Source: Mesorhizobium sp. M9A.F.Ca.ET.002.03.1.2
GTDB taxonomy: Bacteria; Pseudomonadota; Alphaproteobacteria; Rhizobiales; Rhizobiaceae
Assembly: GCF_003952365.1 (NCBI RefSeq)
Contig: NZ_CP034443.1
Coordinates: 6,131,001 to 6,195,000 of the forward strand
Direction of reading: 5' to 3'
Length of the DNA: 64,000 nt
Below the pieces are notes generated by a model. It saw only the letters and a list, made by a program, of their open reading frames with translations, ran no database searches and was not told where the DNA came from. Shown here piece by piece: positions 8,110-20,054 of the stretch. Each line of letters begins with the position of its first letter. Positions within the stretch are counted from its first letter, which is position 1. The translations under genes and the position numbers were made by a program.

Positions 8110-8315
8110 TACCCCTTGTCCCCATCGAATTCCCGAACCTCATTGCCCGGGAGGTTTCCGAAATACCGACCAGTCTGCAGGGGTCGCACGTACAGATCGC
8201 TTACAGGCGTGAGGACGTGGCCCCCGTTCTTTTCGCAGTGCAACATAACATACTGCTTATCTAACGCCAACGGTCGCCGGAGCGTTCTCCACCCCTTCTC
8301 GGATATGTCGGTCAT
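8109..8315 (-). CDS. Possible small protein (68 aa), unknown
   Basis: A short frame beginning MTDISEKGWRTLRRPLALDK and lying directly upstream of the 66-residue gene, with a TAATG stop/start overlap that would fit translational coupling. It has no signal peptide or recognised motif. The composition (balanced charged residues, few runs) is protein-like, but no other support exists, and it could be a chance open frame downstream of cbbR. Confidence 0.3.
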   Translation of the reverse strand: MTDISEKGWRTLRRPLALDKQYVMLHCEKNGGHVLTPVSDLYVRPLQTGRYFGNLPGNEVREFDGDKG

Positions 8316-8339
8316 TAGGGTCGACTTCCCCGTCCAGCG

Positions 8340-9281
8340 TCATCCCGCTCTGGCGTGCGGATAGAGCTTGCCGAACAGCGGCAGGTACATCGCGCCCTTG
8401 CGCATCAGGAAATCGTGGAACGTCGCCATGGCCGGCGAGACCGCGTGATCGGTGCGCATCACCGAAAACCATTGCCGGCGGATCGGCATGCCGACGACGT
8501 CGAGGATGACCAGCCGGCCGGCCTCGGTTTCCGCGGCGATGGTGTGGGCGGAGATGAAGGCGATGCCGAGACCGGCCATCACCGCCTGCTTGATCGTCTC
8601 GTTCGAGCCCATCTCGACGCCGAGATCGTCGATGCGGCCGGGCACGTCGCTCAGGAATATTTCCAATGAGATGCGCGTGCCGGAACCGGGCTCGCGAATG
8701 ATGAAATGCTCTTCGGCGATCCGCTCCTTGCTAATGTCGCGTGCCGACGCCAGCGGGTGGTCGGGCGGCGCGATGATGACCAGCGGGTGATCGCCGAAGA
8801 CCGAGGCACGCACCGGGACTTCCTTGGCCGGGCGTCCCATCAGCGCGATGTCGATGTCGTGGTTCTTCAGACTGTCGATCGTTTCGGCACGGTTGCCGAT
8901 GGCGAGCCGCATGTCGATGTCGGGATGCTCCTTCATGAAGCCGGCCATCAGCCGCGGCGCGAAATATTTGGCGGTGGAAACGACGCCGAGCCTCAGACTG
9001 CCGGTGCGCACGCCCTTGATCGCATCCATCCTGTCTTCGAGCAGACGAAGCCGCTCCTCGATCGCCTGCGCCGTCTCGACGAAGGCCAGACCTGCGGCAG
9101 TGGGACGCATGCCGTCCGACGTCCGGTCGAACAGGGCCAATTGGAACTCCTCCTCCACCTGCCGCAGCTGGATCGTCACAGCTGGAGGAGACAAGCCTAA
9201 CACCTTGGCGGCGCTAACGATTTTCCCGTGGCTGATGATCGCCTGAACGGTCTTGAATTGCTTGAGCGTGAGGTTTCTCAT
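8340..9281 (-). CDS. cbbR: LysR-type regulator of the cbb operon
   Basis: A 313-residue LysR protein. The ATG at 9281 gives the usual start MRNLTLKQFKTVQAI, the first segment of the winged helix-turn-helix (residues 1-60, with SAAKVLGLSPPAVT and LFDRT). The C-terminal half is the periplasmic-binding-like inducer domain (LRLGVVSTAKYF near 90, IIAPPDHPL near 170, GLGIAFISAHT near 235). It is divergent from cbbF across 121 bp, the standard arrangement for CbbR, which activates cbb transcription in response to Calvin-cycle metabolites. An AT-rich inverted-repeat array suited to LysR binding lies in the gap. Confidence 0.93.
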   Translation of the reverse strand: MRNLTLKQFKTVQAIISHGKIVSAAKVLGLSPPAVTIQLRQVEEEFQLALFDRTSDGMRPTAAGLAFVETAQAIEERLRLLEDRMDAIKGVRTGSLRLGVVSTAKYFAPRLMAGFMKEHPDIDMRLAIGNRAETIDSLKNHDIDIALMGRPAKEVPVRASVFGDHPLVIIAPPDHPLASARDISKERIAEEHFIIREPGSGTRISLEIFLSDVPGRIDDLGVEMGSNETIKQAVMAGLGIAFISAHTIAAETEAGRLVILDVVGMPIRRQWFSVMRTDHAVSPAMATFHDFLMRKGAMYLPLFGKLYPHARAG

Positions 9282-9299
9282 ACGGCACACTAAATTTTT

Positions 9300-9332
9300 T
9301 TTACTGCCGAAGTAAAGTTATTGAATTTTACT
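9300..9332. promoter_or_regulatory. Probable CbbR operator: TTTACT / AGTAAA / TTTACT array
   Basis: TTTACT at 9300-9305, AGTAAA at 9311-9316 and TTTACT at 9327-9332 form two overlapping inverted repeats with spacers of 5 and 10 bp in the divergent cbbR-cbbF gap. LysR regulators bind T-N11-A dyads, and known CbbR sites are AT-rich with TNA half-sites, which these match. Confidence 0.65.
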
Positions 9333-9402
9333 TATCCGGCATCGTTTGTTTTCATTTGCCAATCCGGCCTCCGAGGAGATGCGGCTGGATCGGGAGGTTA
9401 CG

Positions 9403-10449
9403 ATGCCAGCGGCAACGCTCGACGCTTTTCTGAATTCCTATCTCGGCCCGCCCGACGAACTGCGCTCCGCGGTCGTCGCGACCATCCGTCAGCTGACGCA
9501 GGCCGCCACCAAGATCCGCAACACCATCAATCAAGGGGTGCTCGGCGCCGCCTTTGCCGGAACCCGCAGCGCCAACGCCGACGGCGACATGCAGAAGGAT
9601 CTCGACATCTTCGCCGACGACATCTTCCTCGACGCCATGCGCCACGCTCCGGTCGCGCTCTACGCTTCCGAGGAACTGGAGCAGCCGGTCCTGCTCGACA
9701 GGCAGGCGCCTCTCGCCATCGCCATCGACCCGCTCGACGGCTCTTCCAACATCGATACCAACGTGTCGATCGGAACGATCTTCTCGCTCCTCCCTGCAAC
9801 TGGCGCGCCGGATGGCAATCCGGCCGCCTCTTTTCTGCAGGCAGGCGTGAACCTGCTGGGCGCCGGTTTCTTCATCTATGGGCCGCAGCTGGCGCTCGTT
9901 CTGTCGCTCGGCAGCGGCACGCATGTCTTCGTTCTCTCGACCAGGCTCGGCACCTTCGTCCAGGCCTACGAGAGCCGGATCATCCCCGCGCGCACCCAGG
10001 AGTTCGCCATCAACGCCGCCAACTACCGGCATTGGGACGAGGCGGTGCGCCTCTACATCGACGACTGCCTCGAAGGCACAGAAGGCCCACGCGGAAAGGA
10101 TTTCAACATGCGCTGGATCGCATCCCTGGTTGCAGACTGCTATCGGATATTGATGCGCGGCGGTGTGTTCCTGTATCCAGGCGACCAGCGCAAGGGTTAC
10201 CGCCAGGGGCGGCTGCGCCTCGTCTACGAGGCGAACCCGATCGCCTATCTCGTCGAACAGGCGGCCGGCGCCGCCACCGACACCATCACCCGCATCCTCG
10301 AGATCGAACCCGAGAGCCTGCACCAGCGCGTGCCCGTGGTGTTCGGATCGGCGCGGGAAGTCGCGCGCATCACCCGCTACCACACCGAGCCCAGCGCTAT
10401 CGGCGAGCGTGCGCCGCTGTTCAGCCGCCGCGGCCTTTTCAGGGCCTGA
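9403..10449 (+). CDS. cbbF: Fructose-1,6-bisphosphatase (class I), Calvin cycle
   Basis: A 348-residue enzyme removing the 1-phosphate of fructose 1,6-bisphosphate (and often sedoheptulose 1,7-bisphosphate in cbb operons). The metal-binding motif DPLDGSSNID lies near residue 109 and the preceding SEELE near 90. The substrate region NYRHWDEAV and RWIASLVADCYRI fall near 206-245, and the C-terminal EQAAGAATD glycine-rich motif near 286. ATG 9403 is chosen because GGGAGG lies six bases upstream; earlier in-frame starts at 9346 and 9379 lack a well spaced ribosome site. It is the first gene of the cbb operon, with cbbP five bases downstream. Confidence 0.95.
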   Translation: MPAATLDAFLNSYLGPPDELRSAVVATIRQLTQAATKIRNTINQGVLGAAFAGTRSANADGDMQKDLDIFADDIFLDAMRHAPVALYASEELEQPVLLDRQAPLAIAIDPLDGSSNIDTNVSIGTIFSLLPATGAPDGNPAASFLQAGVNLLGAGFFIYGPQLALVLSLGSGTHVFVLSTRLGTFVQAYESRIIPARTQEFAINAANYRHWDEAVRLYIDDCLEGTEGPRGKDFNMRWIASLVADCYRILMRGGVFLYPGDQRKGYRQGRLRLVYEANPIAYLVEQAAGAATDTITRILEIEPESLHQRVPVVFGSAREVARITRYHTEPSAIGERAPLFSRRGLFRA

Positions 10450-10454
10450 GCACC

Positions 10455-11327
10455 ATGTCGGCAAAGCATCCCATCATCACCATCACCGGGTCGTCGGGCG
10501 CGGGCACCACCTCGGTCAAGCGCGTCTTCGAGCTGATCTTCCGGCGCGAGAACATCGAGGCCGCCTTCATCGAGGGCGACGCTTTCCATCGCTACGACCG
10601 CACCGCGATGAAGGCGAAAGTGGCCGAGGAGGAGAAGGCGGGCAATCCGAACTTCACCCACTTCAATGCCGCGGCCAACGAGCTCGCAATCCTCGAAGAG
10701 GTGTTTGAGGAATATGGCCGCCGGGGAACCGGAAAGACCCGCACCTACATCCATGACGAGGACGAGGAGAAGCAGTACGGCACGCCGCCGGGACAATTTA
10801 CCGAATGGCGCGAATTCCCTCCGAGCGACCTGCTCTTCTACGAGGGCCTGCATGGCTGCGTCGTCACCGACAAGATCGACCTGGCCAGGCACGCGGACCT
10901 CAAGATCGGCGTGGTGCCGGTCATAAATCTCGAATGGATCCAGAAGATCCATCGCGACCGCGCAACGCGCGGCTATTCCACCGAGGCGGTGATGGACGTC
11001 ATCCTGCGCCGCATGCCGGACTATGTCCGCTACATCGTCCCGCAATTCTCGCAGACCGCCATCAATTTCCAGCGCGTGCCGATCGTCGACACGTCCAACC
11101 CGTTCATCGCGCGCTGGATTCCGACGCCCGACGAATCGATGCTGGTCATCCGCTTCGCCAATCCCCGCGGCATCGATTTCCCATACCTGCTTTCGATGAT
11201 CCACGACTCGTTCATGTCGCGGCCGAATTCCATCGTGGTGCCAGGCAACAAGCTCGACCTTGCCATGCAGCTGATCCTGACGCCGCTCATCCTGCAATTG
11301 ATCGAACGCAAGAAACGCGTGTCGTGA
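10455..11327 (+). CDS. cbbP: Phosphoribulokinase
   Basis: A 290-residue class I (bacterial, octameric-type) phosphoribulokinase converting ribulose 5-phosphate and ATP to ribulose 1,5-bisphosphate. The P-loop is [13 protein letters not shown] near residue 10. [10 protein letters not shown] near 40 carries the catalytic Asp, and FYEGLHG near 130 the conserved loop. [13 protein letters not shown] lies near 170. The length equals that of the family in purple bacteria and rhizobia. It starts 5 bp after cbbF and 10 bp before cbbT, consistent with one transcript. Confidence 0.96.
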   Translation: MSAKHPIITITGSSGAGTTSVKRVFELIFRRENIEAAFIEGDAFHRYDRTAMKAKVAEEEKAGNPNFTHFNAAANELAILEEVFEEYGRRGTGKTRTYIHDEDEEKQYGTPPGQFTEWREFPPSDLLFYEGLHGCVVTDKIDLARHADLKIGVVPVINLEWIQKIHRDRATRGYSTEAVMDVILRRMPDYVRYIVPQFSQTAINFQRVPIVDTSNPFIARWIPTPDESMLVIRFANPRGIDFPYLLSMIHDSFMSRPNSIVVPGNKLDLAMQLILTPLILQLIERKKRVS

Positions 11328-11337
11328 GGAGGACGCC

Positions 11338-13344
11338 ATGACCAGCCAAGCAGCCCTGAAGTCCGTCGCCGCCGCCGTCTCGGAGCGCGATATGGCCAAC
11401 GCCATTCGCGCATTGGCGATGGACAGCGTCCAAAAGGCCAATTCCGGTCATCCGGGCATGCCGATGGGCATGGCTGATGTCGCGACGGTGCTGTTCAGCC
11501 GCTTCATCGACATCGATCCGTCCACGCCGGACTGGCCCGATCGCGACCGTTTCGTGCTGTCGGCCGGGCACGGCTCGATGCTGCAATATGCGCTGCATTA
11601 CCTGCTCGGCTACGAGGACATGCCGATCGAGCAACTGCAGCGGTTTCGCCAACTGGGCAGCCGCACCGCCGGACATCCCGAATATGGCCATGCGCTTGGC
11701 ATCGAGACGACAACCGGTCCGCTTGGACAAGGCATTTCGACCGCCGTCGGCATGGCGCTGGCCGAGCGCATGCTCGCGGCCCGCCACGGCGCCGATCTCG
11801 TCGACCATTTCACCTACGTGATCGCCGGCGACGGCTGCCTGCAGGAAGGCATCAGCCACGAGGCGATCGACCTTGCCGGCCACCTGAAGCTCTCCCGGCT
11901 GATCGTCTTGTGGGACGACAATGCGATCTCGATCGACGGACCGACGTCGCTGTCGACATCGATGGACCAGCCGGCCCGGTTCACAGCCGCCGGGTGGCAT
12001 GTCCAATCGGTGGACGGCCACGACACGGAAGCCGTCGCCGCGGCAATCGAAGCGGCGCAGCAGTCGGATCGGCCGTCTTTGATCGCCTGCCGCACGGTGA
12101 TCGGCAAGGGCGCGCCCAATCTGGGCGGTTCGGAAAAGACGCATGGCGCGCCGCTGGGCGATGCGGAGATCACTGCCACGCGTCAAAACATCGGCTGGTC
12201 CCACGCGCCGTTCGAAGTGCCGGACGACATCCTTTTCGCCTGGCGCGAAATTGCCGGGCGCGGGCAAGCGGCGCGGCACGCCTGGCAGCAGCGGCTTGCC
12301 GCCTCGCCGCGGCGCGAGGCCTTCGAGAGCGCGGTCGCCGGCAAGCTGGCCGAGGCGGTCTTCGAAGCGCTCGGCGCTTTCCGCAAGGAGCATGTCGAGA
12401 AGGCGACCAAGGTTGCAACGCGAAAAGCCTCCGAAATGGCGCTGGGCGCAATCAATGCCGCAACCGAGCTGACAGTTGGCGGCTCCGCCGATCTGACGCA
12501 TTCGAACCTGACGATCACCAGGGGCATGAACCGCATAGCGCCGGATGACTATACCGGCCGTTACATCCACTACGGCATCCGCGAGCACGGCATGGCCGCG
12601 GCCATGAACGGCATCGCGCTGCATGGCGGCTTCGTGCCTTATGGCGGCACGTTCCTGTGCTTCGCCGACTATGCGCGCGGCGCGATGCGGCTCTCGGCAC
12701 TCATGGGCCAGCGCGTCGTCTATGTGATGACGCACGATTCCATCGGCCTCGGCGAGGACGGCCCCACCCACCAGCCGGTCGAGCATTTGGCGATGCTGCG
12801 GGCCACGCCTAACCTCAACGTCTTCCGTCCGGCCGACATCATCGAAACGGCGGAATGCTGGGAACTGGCGCTGAAGAGCGAGAACCGGCCGAGCGTGCTG
12901 GTGCTGTCGCGCCAGAACCTGCCGATGCTGCGCCAAGCACACAGCAACGAGAACCGCTCCAGCCAGGGCGCCTACATCCTGCGCGAGCCAGCCGGGCACC
13001 GGGCCGTGACGCTGATCGCCACCGGCTCGGAGGTCGAGATCGCCGTTGCCGCCGCCGAACGGCTGGAAGCCGAGCACGGCATCGCCGCCGCGGTTGTCTC
13101 GATGCCGTGCTGGGAGCTTTTCGAGGAGCAGGACGTCGACTACCGAAAATCCGTTCTGGGCTCCGCGCCGCGCATCGCGGTCGAAGCCGCGGCGCGGCTC
13201 GGCTGGGACCGCTGGATCGGCGACACCGGCGCTTTCGTCGGCATGGCCGGTTTCGGCGCCAGCGCCCCTGCCCCGGATCTCTACCGGCATTTCGACATCA
13301 CGCCCGAGGCCGTCGCCGCGGCGGCACTGAAGCTCATCATCTAG
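11338..13344 (+). CDS. cbbT: Transketolase
   Basis: A 668-residue transketolase, full length. [11 protein letters not shown] near residue 38 and the thiamine-diphosphate motif [13 protein letters not shown] near 163 lie in the N-terminal domain. The pyrimidine domain has [20 protein letters not shown] near 413 and [17 protein letters not shown] near 468. The C-terminal domain (about 540-668) includes TGSEVEIAV. It moves two-carbon units among sugar phosphates to regenerate pentoses for CO2 fixation. A GAGGAGG ribosome site precedes ATG 11338, and the stop is 11 bp before cbbA. Confidence 0.96.
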   Translation: MTSQAALKSVAAAVSERDMANAIRALAMDSVQKANSGHPGMPMGMADVATVLFSRFIDIDPSTPDWPDRDRFVLSAGHGSMLQYALHYLLGYEDMPIEQLQRFRQLGSRTAGHPEYGHALGIETTTGPLGQGISTAVGMALAERMLAARHGADLVDHFTYVIAGDGCLQEGISHEAIDLAGHLKLSRLIVLWDDNAISIDGPTSLSTSMDQPARFTAAGWHVQSVDGHDTEAVAAAIEAAQQSDRPSLIACRTVIGKGAPNLGGSEKTHGAPLGDAEITATRQNIGWSHAPFEVPDDILFAWREIAGRGQAARHAWQQRLAASPRREAFESAVAGKLAEAVFEALGAFRKEHVEKATKVATRKASEMALGAINAATELTVGGSADLTHSNLTITRGMNRIAPDDYTGRYIHYGIREHGMAAAMNGIALHGGFVPYGGTFLCFADYARGAMRLSALMGQRVVYVMTHDSIGLGEDGPTHQPVEHLAMLRATPNLNVFRPADIIETAECWELALKSENRPSVLVLSRQNLPMLRQAHSNENRSSQGAYILREPAGHRAVTLIATGSEVEIAVAAAERLEAEHGIAAAVVSMPCWELFEEQDVDYRKSVLGSAPRIAVEAAARLGWDRWIGDTGAFVGMAGFGASAPAPDLYRHFDITPEAVAAAALKLII

Positions 13345-13355
13345 GAGGACCCACA

Positions 13356-15933
<2,578 letters not shown>

Positions 15934-15944
15934 GGAGATCGACA

Positions 15945-16364
15945 ATGCGCATCACCCAAGGGGCCTTTTCCTTCCTGCCCGACCTGACCGACGATCAGAT
16001 CCGGGCGCAGGTTCAGTACTGCATCGACAACAAATGGGCCGTCAGCCTCGAGTTCACCGACGATCCGCATCCGCGCAACATCTATTGGGACATGTGGGGC
16101 CACCCGATGTTCGACAACCCCGATGCGGCGGCGCTGATCATGGAGCTCAACGCCTGCCGCAAGGTCTATGGCGACCGCTATATCCGCGTCGTCGCCTTCG
16201 ATTCCTCGCATGGCTGGGAATCGGTGAAGCTCTCCTTCATCGTCAACCGGCCGGCCGAGGAACCGGGCTACCGGCTCGAGCGGCAGGAGACGGCCGGCCG
16301 CATGATCCGCTACACCACCAAACCCTACGCCGCGGACAGGCCGGCCGGGGCCAGGTACGGCTGA
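15945..16364 (+). CDS. cbbS: RuBisCO small subunit, red type
   Basis: A 139-residue small subunit of form I RuBisCO. It opens [19 protein letters not shown] and has the conserved [10 protein letters not shown] near residue 47 and [16 protein letters not shown] near 80. The C-terminal extension past residue 100 (NRPAEEPGY...) is the beta-hairpin tail typical of red-type small subunits. It sits 11 bp downstream of cbbL with an AAGGAG site, so cotranslation in an L8S8 complex is expected. Confidence 0.97.
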   Translation: MRITQGAFSFLPDLTDDQIRAQVQYCIDNKWAVSLEFTDDPHPRNIYWDMWGHPMFDNPDAAALIMELNACRKVYGDRYIRVVAFDSSHGWESVKLSFIVNRPAEEPGYRLERQETAGRMIRYTTKPYAADRPAGARYG

Positions 16365-16387
16365 CCGTCGAGAAACAGGAGAATGCG

Positions 16388-17320
16388 ATGTCGGCGCCAG
16401 CCATGGCTGAAACCGAAGTGCCAGAGAACGCCGTCCCAGTGGCGATCGACCTGCGCGAGGAATTCGAAAGTTCCGGCGTCAAGGACGTTCTGGCCGAACT
16501 CGACCGCGACCTGATCGGGCTCGCCCCGGTCAAGAAGCGCATCCGCGAGACGGCGGCGCTTCTGCTGGTCGAGCGGGCGCGGCGCCGCATGGGCCTCGCC
16601 CATGACACGCCGACGCTGCACATGAGCTTCACCGGAAACCCCGGCACCGGCAAGACCACTGTTGCGCTGCGCATGGCCGACCTGCTGCATCGGCTGGGTT
16701 ATATCCGCAAGGGCCACCTGGTCTCAGTGACGCGCGACGATCTGGTCGGCCAGTATATCGGTCACACCGCACCCAAGACCAAGGAGATCCTGAAGAAGGC
16801 GATGGGCGGGGTGCTGTTCATCGACGAGGCCTATTATCTCTACCGGCCGGAGAACGAGCGCGATTACGGCCAGGAGGCGATCGAGATCCTGCTGCAGGTG
16901 ATGGAGAACCAGCGTGACGATCTCGTGGTCATCCTCGCCGGCTACGCGCAGCGCATGGACCGCTTCTTCGAGAGCAATCCGGGATTCCGATCACGCATCG
17001 CCCACCACATCGACTTTCCCGACTACACGGACGAGGAACTGCTTGGGATTGCCGAACAGATGCTCGACCAGCAGAATTACCTGCTCGACGATGCGGCAGC
17101 CGCCGTAATGGCCGACTACATCGCGCGACGCCGCGCGCAGCCGCATTTCGCCAATGCCCGTTCGATCCGCAACGCGCTCGACCGCGCACGGCTGAGGCAG
17201 GCGAACCGCCTGTTCGAAAGTGCGAACGGACCGCTCGATGCCCGGGCGCTGTCGACGATCTCGGCCGAGGATATCACCGCCAGCCGGGTCTTCGCGCTAA
17301 AACCCGGGTCTTCGCACTAA
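16388..17320 (+). CDS. cbbX: Red-type RuBisCO activase CbbX (AAA+)
   Basis: A 310-residue AAA+ protein that remodels inhibited red-type RuBisCO by pulling on the large-subunit C-terminus. Walker A is [11 protein letters not shown] near residue 79, Walker [11 protein letters not shown] near 137, and the pore-loop region [12 protein letters not shown] near 120. Sensor regions [13 protein letters not shown] and [11 protein letters not shown] lie at 178-205. Residues before 30 are an extra Ala/Glu/Pro-rich tail. The last residues (FALKPGSSH) are encoded by a 20-bp tandem duplication, so the C-terminus is probably a recent change. Confidence 0.96.
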   Translation: MSAPAMAETEVPENAVPVAIDLREEFESSGVKDVLAELDRDLIGLAPVKKRIRETAALLLVERARRRMGLAHDTPTLHMSFTGNPGTGKTTVALRMADLLHRLGYIRKGHLVSVTRDDLVGQYIGHTAPKTKEILKKAMGGVLFIDEAYYLYRPENERDYGQEAIEILLQVMENQRDDLVVILAGYAQRMDRFFESNPGFRSRIAHHIDFPDYTDEELLGIAEQMLDQQNYLLDDAAAAVMADYIARRRAQPHFANARSIRNALDRARLRQANRLFESANGPLDARALSTISAEDITASRVFALKPGSSH

Positions 17321-17341
17321 AACCCGGGTCTTCACTAAAAC
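17284..17341. repeat. 20-bp tandem repeat (3 units) across the cbbX stop codon
   Basis: Units CCGGGTCTTCGCRCTAAAAC at 17284-17303 and 17304-17323, then an 18-bp variant at 17324-17341. The cbbX stop TAA lies in the second unit. The unit length is not a multiple of three, so each copy shifts the frame of the tail. Confidence 0.9.
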
Positions 17342-17359
17342 CAAGGAAGGAGAAACCAA

Positions 17360-18046
17360 ATGACGCGAAAAACCATCATCGCCCCTTCCGTTCTGTCGTC
17401 GGACTTCTCGCGGCTCGGCGACGAGGTCGAAGCGGTTGTCCGGGCGGATGCCGACTGGATTCATCTCGACGTGATGGACGGCCATTTCGTGCCCAACATC
17501 ACCTTCGGTCCGCCGGTGATCAAGGCGATCCGTGATCGAACGGACAAGGTCTTCGACTGCCATCTGATGATCGCGCCGGCCGACCCCTATCTCGCCGCCT
17601 TCGCCGATGCCGGCTGCGACATCATCACGGTGCATGCCGAGGCCGGGCCGCATCTCGACCGTTCGCTGCAGGCGATCAGGAATCTCGGCAAGAAGGCCGG
17701 CGTATCGCTGAATCCGTCGACGCCGGAAAGCGTCATCGAGTATGTGCTCGACCGGCTCGATCTGGTGCTTCTGATGACGGTCAATCCGGGCTTCGGCGGC
17801 CAGGCTTTCATTTCGTCCGTCGTCGACAAGGTCAGGCGGGTCAAGGCGCTGATCGGCAACCGCCCGATCGACATCGAGATCGACGGCGGCGTCACGCCCG
17901 AGACCGCTCCGCTGGTCACCGCGGCCGGCGCCAATGTGCTGGTCGCCGGCTCGGCCATCTTCAAGGGCGGCACCGAGGCTGCCTATCGTGCCAATATCGG
18001 CGCCATCAGGCAGGCGGCCGACGGGGCGATCCGGAAGGCCGCGTAA
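17360..18046 (+). CDS. cbbE: Ribulose-phosphate 3-epimerase
   Basis: A 228-residue TIM-barrel epimerase interconverting ribulose and xylulose 5-phosphates. Signatures are [17 protein letters not shown] at the start, the metal-binding [17 protein letters not shown] near residue 35, CHLMIAPAD near 68, VNPGFGGQ near 142, and [13 protein letters not shown] near 175. It lies 39 bp after cbbX and 22 bp before the thioredoxin-like gene. The upstream repeats leave its AAGGAAGGAG ribosome site intact. Confidence 0.97.
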   Translation: MTRKTIIAPSVLSSDFSRLGDEVEAVVRADADWIHLDVMDGHFVPNITFGPPVIKAIRDRTDKVFDCHLMIAPADPYLAAFADAGCDIITVHAEAGPHLDRSLQAIRNLGKKAGVSLNPSTPESVIEYVLDRLDLVLLMTVNPGFGGQAFISSVVDKVRRVKALIGNRPIDIEIDGGVTPETAPLVTAAGANVLVAGSAIFKGGTEAAYRANIGAIRQAADGAIRKAA

Positions 18047-18068
18047 ACCGTTTCATCGGAGGGCAAAT

Positions 18069-18626
18069 ATGGCGGCAATCCCACCTGTCTGCGATTTCGG
18101 CTGGCAAGCCGTCGATGCCGTCTTGCCCGGCATCGACGGCAAGTCGCATTCGATCTTCAGCCACGCCGGCCCGAACGGGCTGGTGGTGGCCTTCATCTGC
18201 AATCACTGCCCCTATGTGAAGGCGGCGATTTCACGCATCGTGCGCGATGCCAACGACCTCAAGGCGGAAGGTATCGGCTTTGTCGCGATCAACGCCAACG
18301 ATGCCGACGCCTATCCGGATGATTCCTTCGACAACATGAAGCTCTTCGCCAGGGCGAACGGCTTCACCTTCCCCTACCTCCATGACGAGCGCCAGACGGT
18401 GGCGCGTGCCTATGGCGCCGTGTGCACGCCGGATTTCTTCGGGCTCAACAGCGAGTTGACGCTGCAATATCGCGGCCGGCTTGACGCGTCGCGACGAGAC
18501 GCCGGACCGCCAGGGCTGAGGCGCGACCTGTTCGAGGCGATGAAGCAGGTTGCCCGAACCGGCGACGGGCCGCTCGACCAGATCGCTTCGATCGGCTGCT
18601 CGATCAAGTGGAAGGACGCCGCATGA
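18069..18626 (+). CDS. Thioredoxin-fold peroxiredoxin-like protein in the cbb operon
   Basis: A 185-residue protein of the AhpC/TSA-thioredoxin superfamily. The redox site is CNHCPYVKA near residue 49, a CxxC typical of this rhizobial/cyanobacterial family. INANDADAYPDDSFDNMK near 80 and the cis-Pro region AYGAVCTPDFF near 120 follow. There is no signal peptide, so it is cytoplasmic. It lies between cbbE and cbbZ and overlaps cbbZ by 4 bp (ATGA). Redox control of cbb enzymes or protection of RuBisCO is a reasonable guess but not shown. Confidence 0.88.
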   Translation: MAAIPPVCDFGWQAVDAVLPGIDGKSHSIFSHAGPNGLVVAFICNHCPYVKAAISRIVRDANDLKAEGIGFVAINANDADAYPDDSFDNMKLFARANGFTFPYLHDERQTVARAYGAVCTPDFFGLNSELTLQYRGRLDASRRDAGPPGLRRDLFEAMKQVARTGDGPLDQIASIGCSIKWKDAA

Positions 18627-19324
18627 ACGTCGGCGCGGGTAGGCCTTTTCGATCGCCAAAGGCGATCCTGTTCGATCTCGACGGCACGCTGGTCGATTCG
18701 GCGCCTGACATAACGGCCGCGGTCAACGAATTGCTGGCCGGCCGCGATCTGCCGCCGCTGCGCCTGGAACAGGTCAAGGCGATGATCGGCGGCGGCATCA
18801 GGAAACTGGTCGAACGGGCCTTCACGGCTTCCGGATCGCCGCTCCTCGGCAGCGCGCTCGATGAAGCCAACCGCGTCATGATGCCGATCTACCGCCGGCA
18901 TCTGACCGGCCTGACAAGGCTGATGCCTGGCGTCAAGGAGGTCCTCACGCACCTCCACCTGAGCGGCATCGCCATGGGCGTGGTGACCAACAAGCCGCAG
19001 TTGGCGGCGCGCGAAATCCTGCTGCATTTTGGGCTGACGGAGTATCTCGGCGCGATCGTCGGCGGAGACGCGGTGACATACATGAAACCGGCGCCCGACG
19101 CCCTGCTGCTGGCGCTCGACCAGCTCCAGGTCGAACCTCGTGAGACACTGATGGTCGGAGACAGCAGCGCCGACGTGGCCGCCGCGCGCGCCGCCGGCAT
19201 GCCCGTCATCCTGCTGCATGGCGGCTACAGCCAAGTTCCCGTTGAAGAGCTTGGCGCCGACCTCGTTTGCGACAGCCTCCTCGACCTGCCTTCCGCGATG
19301 CGGAGGCTTCAGGACGCCGCTTGA
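18623..19324 (+). CDS. cbbZ: Phosphoglycolate phosphatase (HAD family)
   Basis: A 233-residue HAD-superfamily hydrolase that removes phosphate from 2-phosphoglycolate, the product of RuBisCO oxygenation. Motif I is LFDLDGTLVDSAPD near residue 16, motif II VVTNKP near 117, motif III lysine in YMKPAPDALL near 155, and motif IV GDSSADV near 177. ATG 18623 overlaps the preceding stop, so coupling decides the start; a GTG 15 bp upstream is less likely. It closes the cbb operon and faces a convergent cytochrome gene. Confidence 0.95.
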   Translation: MNVGAGRPFRSPKAILFDLDGTLVDSAPDITAAVNELLAGRDLPPLRLEQVKAMIGGGIRKLVERAFTASGSPLLGSALDEANRVMMPIYRRHLTGLTRLMPGVKEVLTHLHLSGIAMGVVTNKPQLAAREILLHFGLTEYLGAIVGGDAVTYMKPAPDALLLALDQLQVEPRETLMVGDSSADVAAARAAGMPVILLHGGYSQVPVEELGADLVCDSLLDLPSAMRRLQDAA

Positions 19325-19352
19325 CCGGCGGCGCCCACCGCCAGGGCGGGGC

Positions 19353-19378
19353 GCCGGCCGAACGTTCGAACGGCCGGC
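19353..19378. terminator. GC-rich palindrome between convergent cbbZ and cytochrome c
   Basis: GCCGGCCG at 19353-19360 pairs with CGGCCGGC at 19371-19378 around a 10-nt loop that itself contains the palindrome GAACGTTC. It lies between two converging stops, where a bidirectional terminator is expected. There is no strong T-tract, so termination may be partly rho-assisted. Confidence 0.55.
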
Positions 19379-19407
19379 GAAGCCGGGTTACTTCCTGCGG
19401 AACCGGG

Positions 19408-19788
19408 TTATTTGGAGAATTGCTTCAGATAGGCGATGACGTTGGCGAGGTCCTCGTCCTTCTTGAGACCGGCAAACGCCATCTTCGTACCTTTGACCAT
19501 GGCCTTGGGATCTTTAAGGTAGGTCGTCAGCGTGGCGTCGTCCCATTTGACGCCGGATGCACCCGCCTCGGTCATGGGTTTGGAATATTTGAACCCCGGA
19601 TGCGTGCCGGCCGTCCGGCCGATGACGCCCTTCAACGACGGGCCGATCTTGTTCTTGTCCTCGTCGGCGACGTGGCAGGCCTTGCATTTGGCGAAGACCT
19701 TCTCACCCGCGGCGGCGTCCTGCGCCTGGGAGGGGTTCGTGATGAACGTCGCAACGGACACGACGGCGAAAAACGCGATTGCACGCAT
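19408..19788 (-). CDS. Periplasmic class I cytochrome c (c550/c2-like)
   Basis: A 126-residue protein with a signal peptide (cleavage after SQA, residue 22). One heme-binding CKACH lies near residue 35 and an axial-ligand methionine in [12 protein letters not shown] near 104. The pattern [23 protein letters not shown] is that of soluble cytochromes c2/c550. It could accept electrons from methanol dehydrogenase or deliver them to an oxidase; the dedicated XoxF cytochrome seems to be the one at 32445. It is transcribed on its own, convergent with cbbZ. Confidence 0.92.
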   Translation of the reverse strand: MRAIAFFAVVSVATFITNPSQAQDAAAGEKVFAKCKACHVADEDKNKIGPSLKGVIGRTAGTHPGFKYSKPMTEAGASGVKWDDATLTTYLKDPKAMVKGTKMAFAGLKKDEDLANVIAYLKQFSK

Positions 19789-20054
19789 GGCATTTCCTCA
19801 TTGATCGTCAAGGTGCCCTGGACGATTGCGCATGCCGTTGTTTGATCATCGGCATGCGTCGTTTATGGCAGAGCGAATCCGCCTCTCCCTTGTGAAGCTG
19901 CGGCGCCTGCACCTTGGAAGCTACCCGGCCGATGAGGGATGTCAACCACGCAAAGATTTAGAGAACGCGGAGCACAAGCAATCGCTTCCACTTGTCGAGG
20001 TCGGCGCAGCCCCTCGTCTGGCAACCGTGGATAGCTTTCAAATGTAGCTTCAAC

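Noticed and set aside
9321..10454. Extension of the phosphoribulokinase frame upstream to 9321
   Set aside because: That stretch is the out-of-frame shadow of cbbF; CbbP homologues begin at the ATG at 10455.
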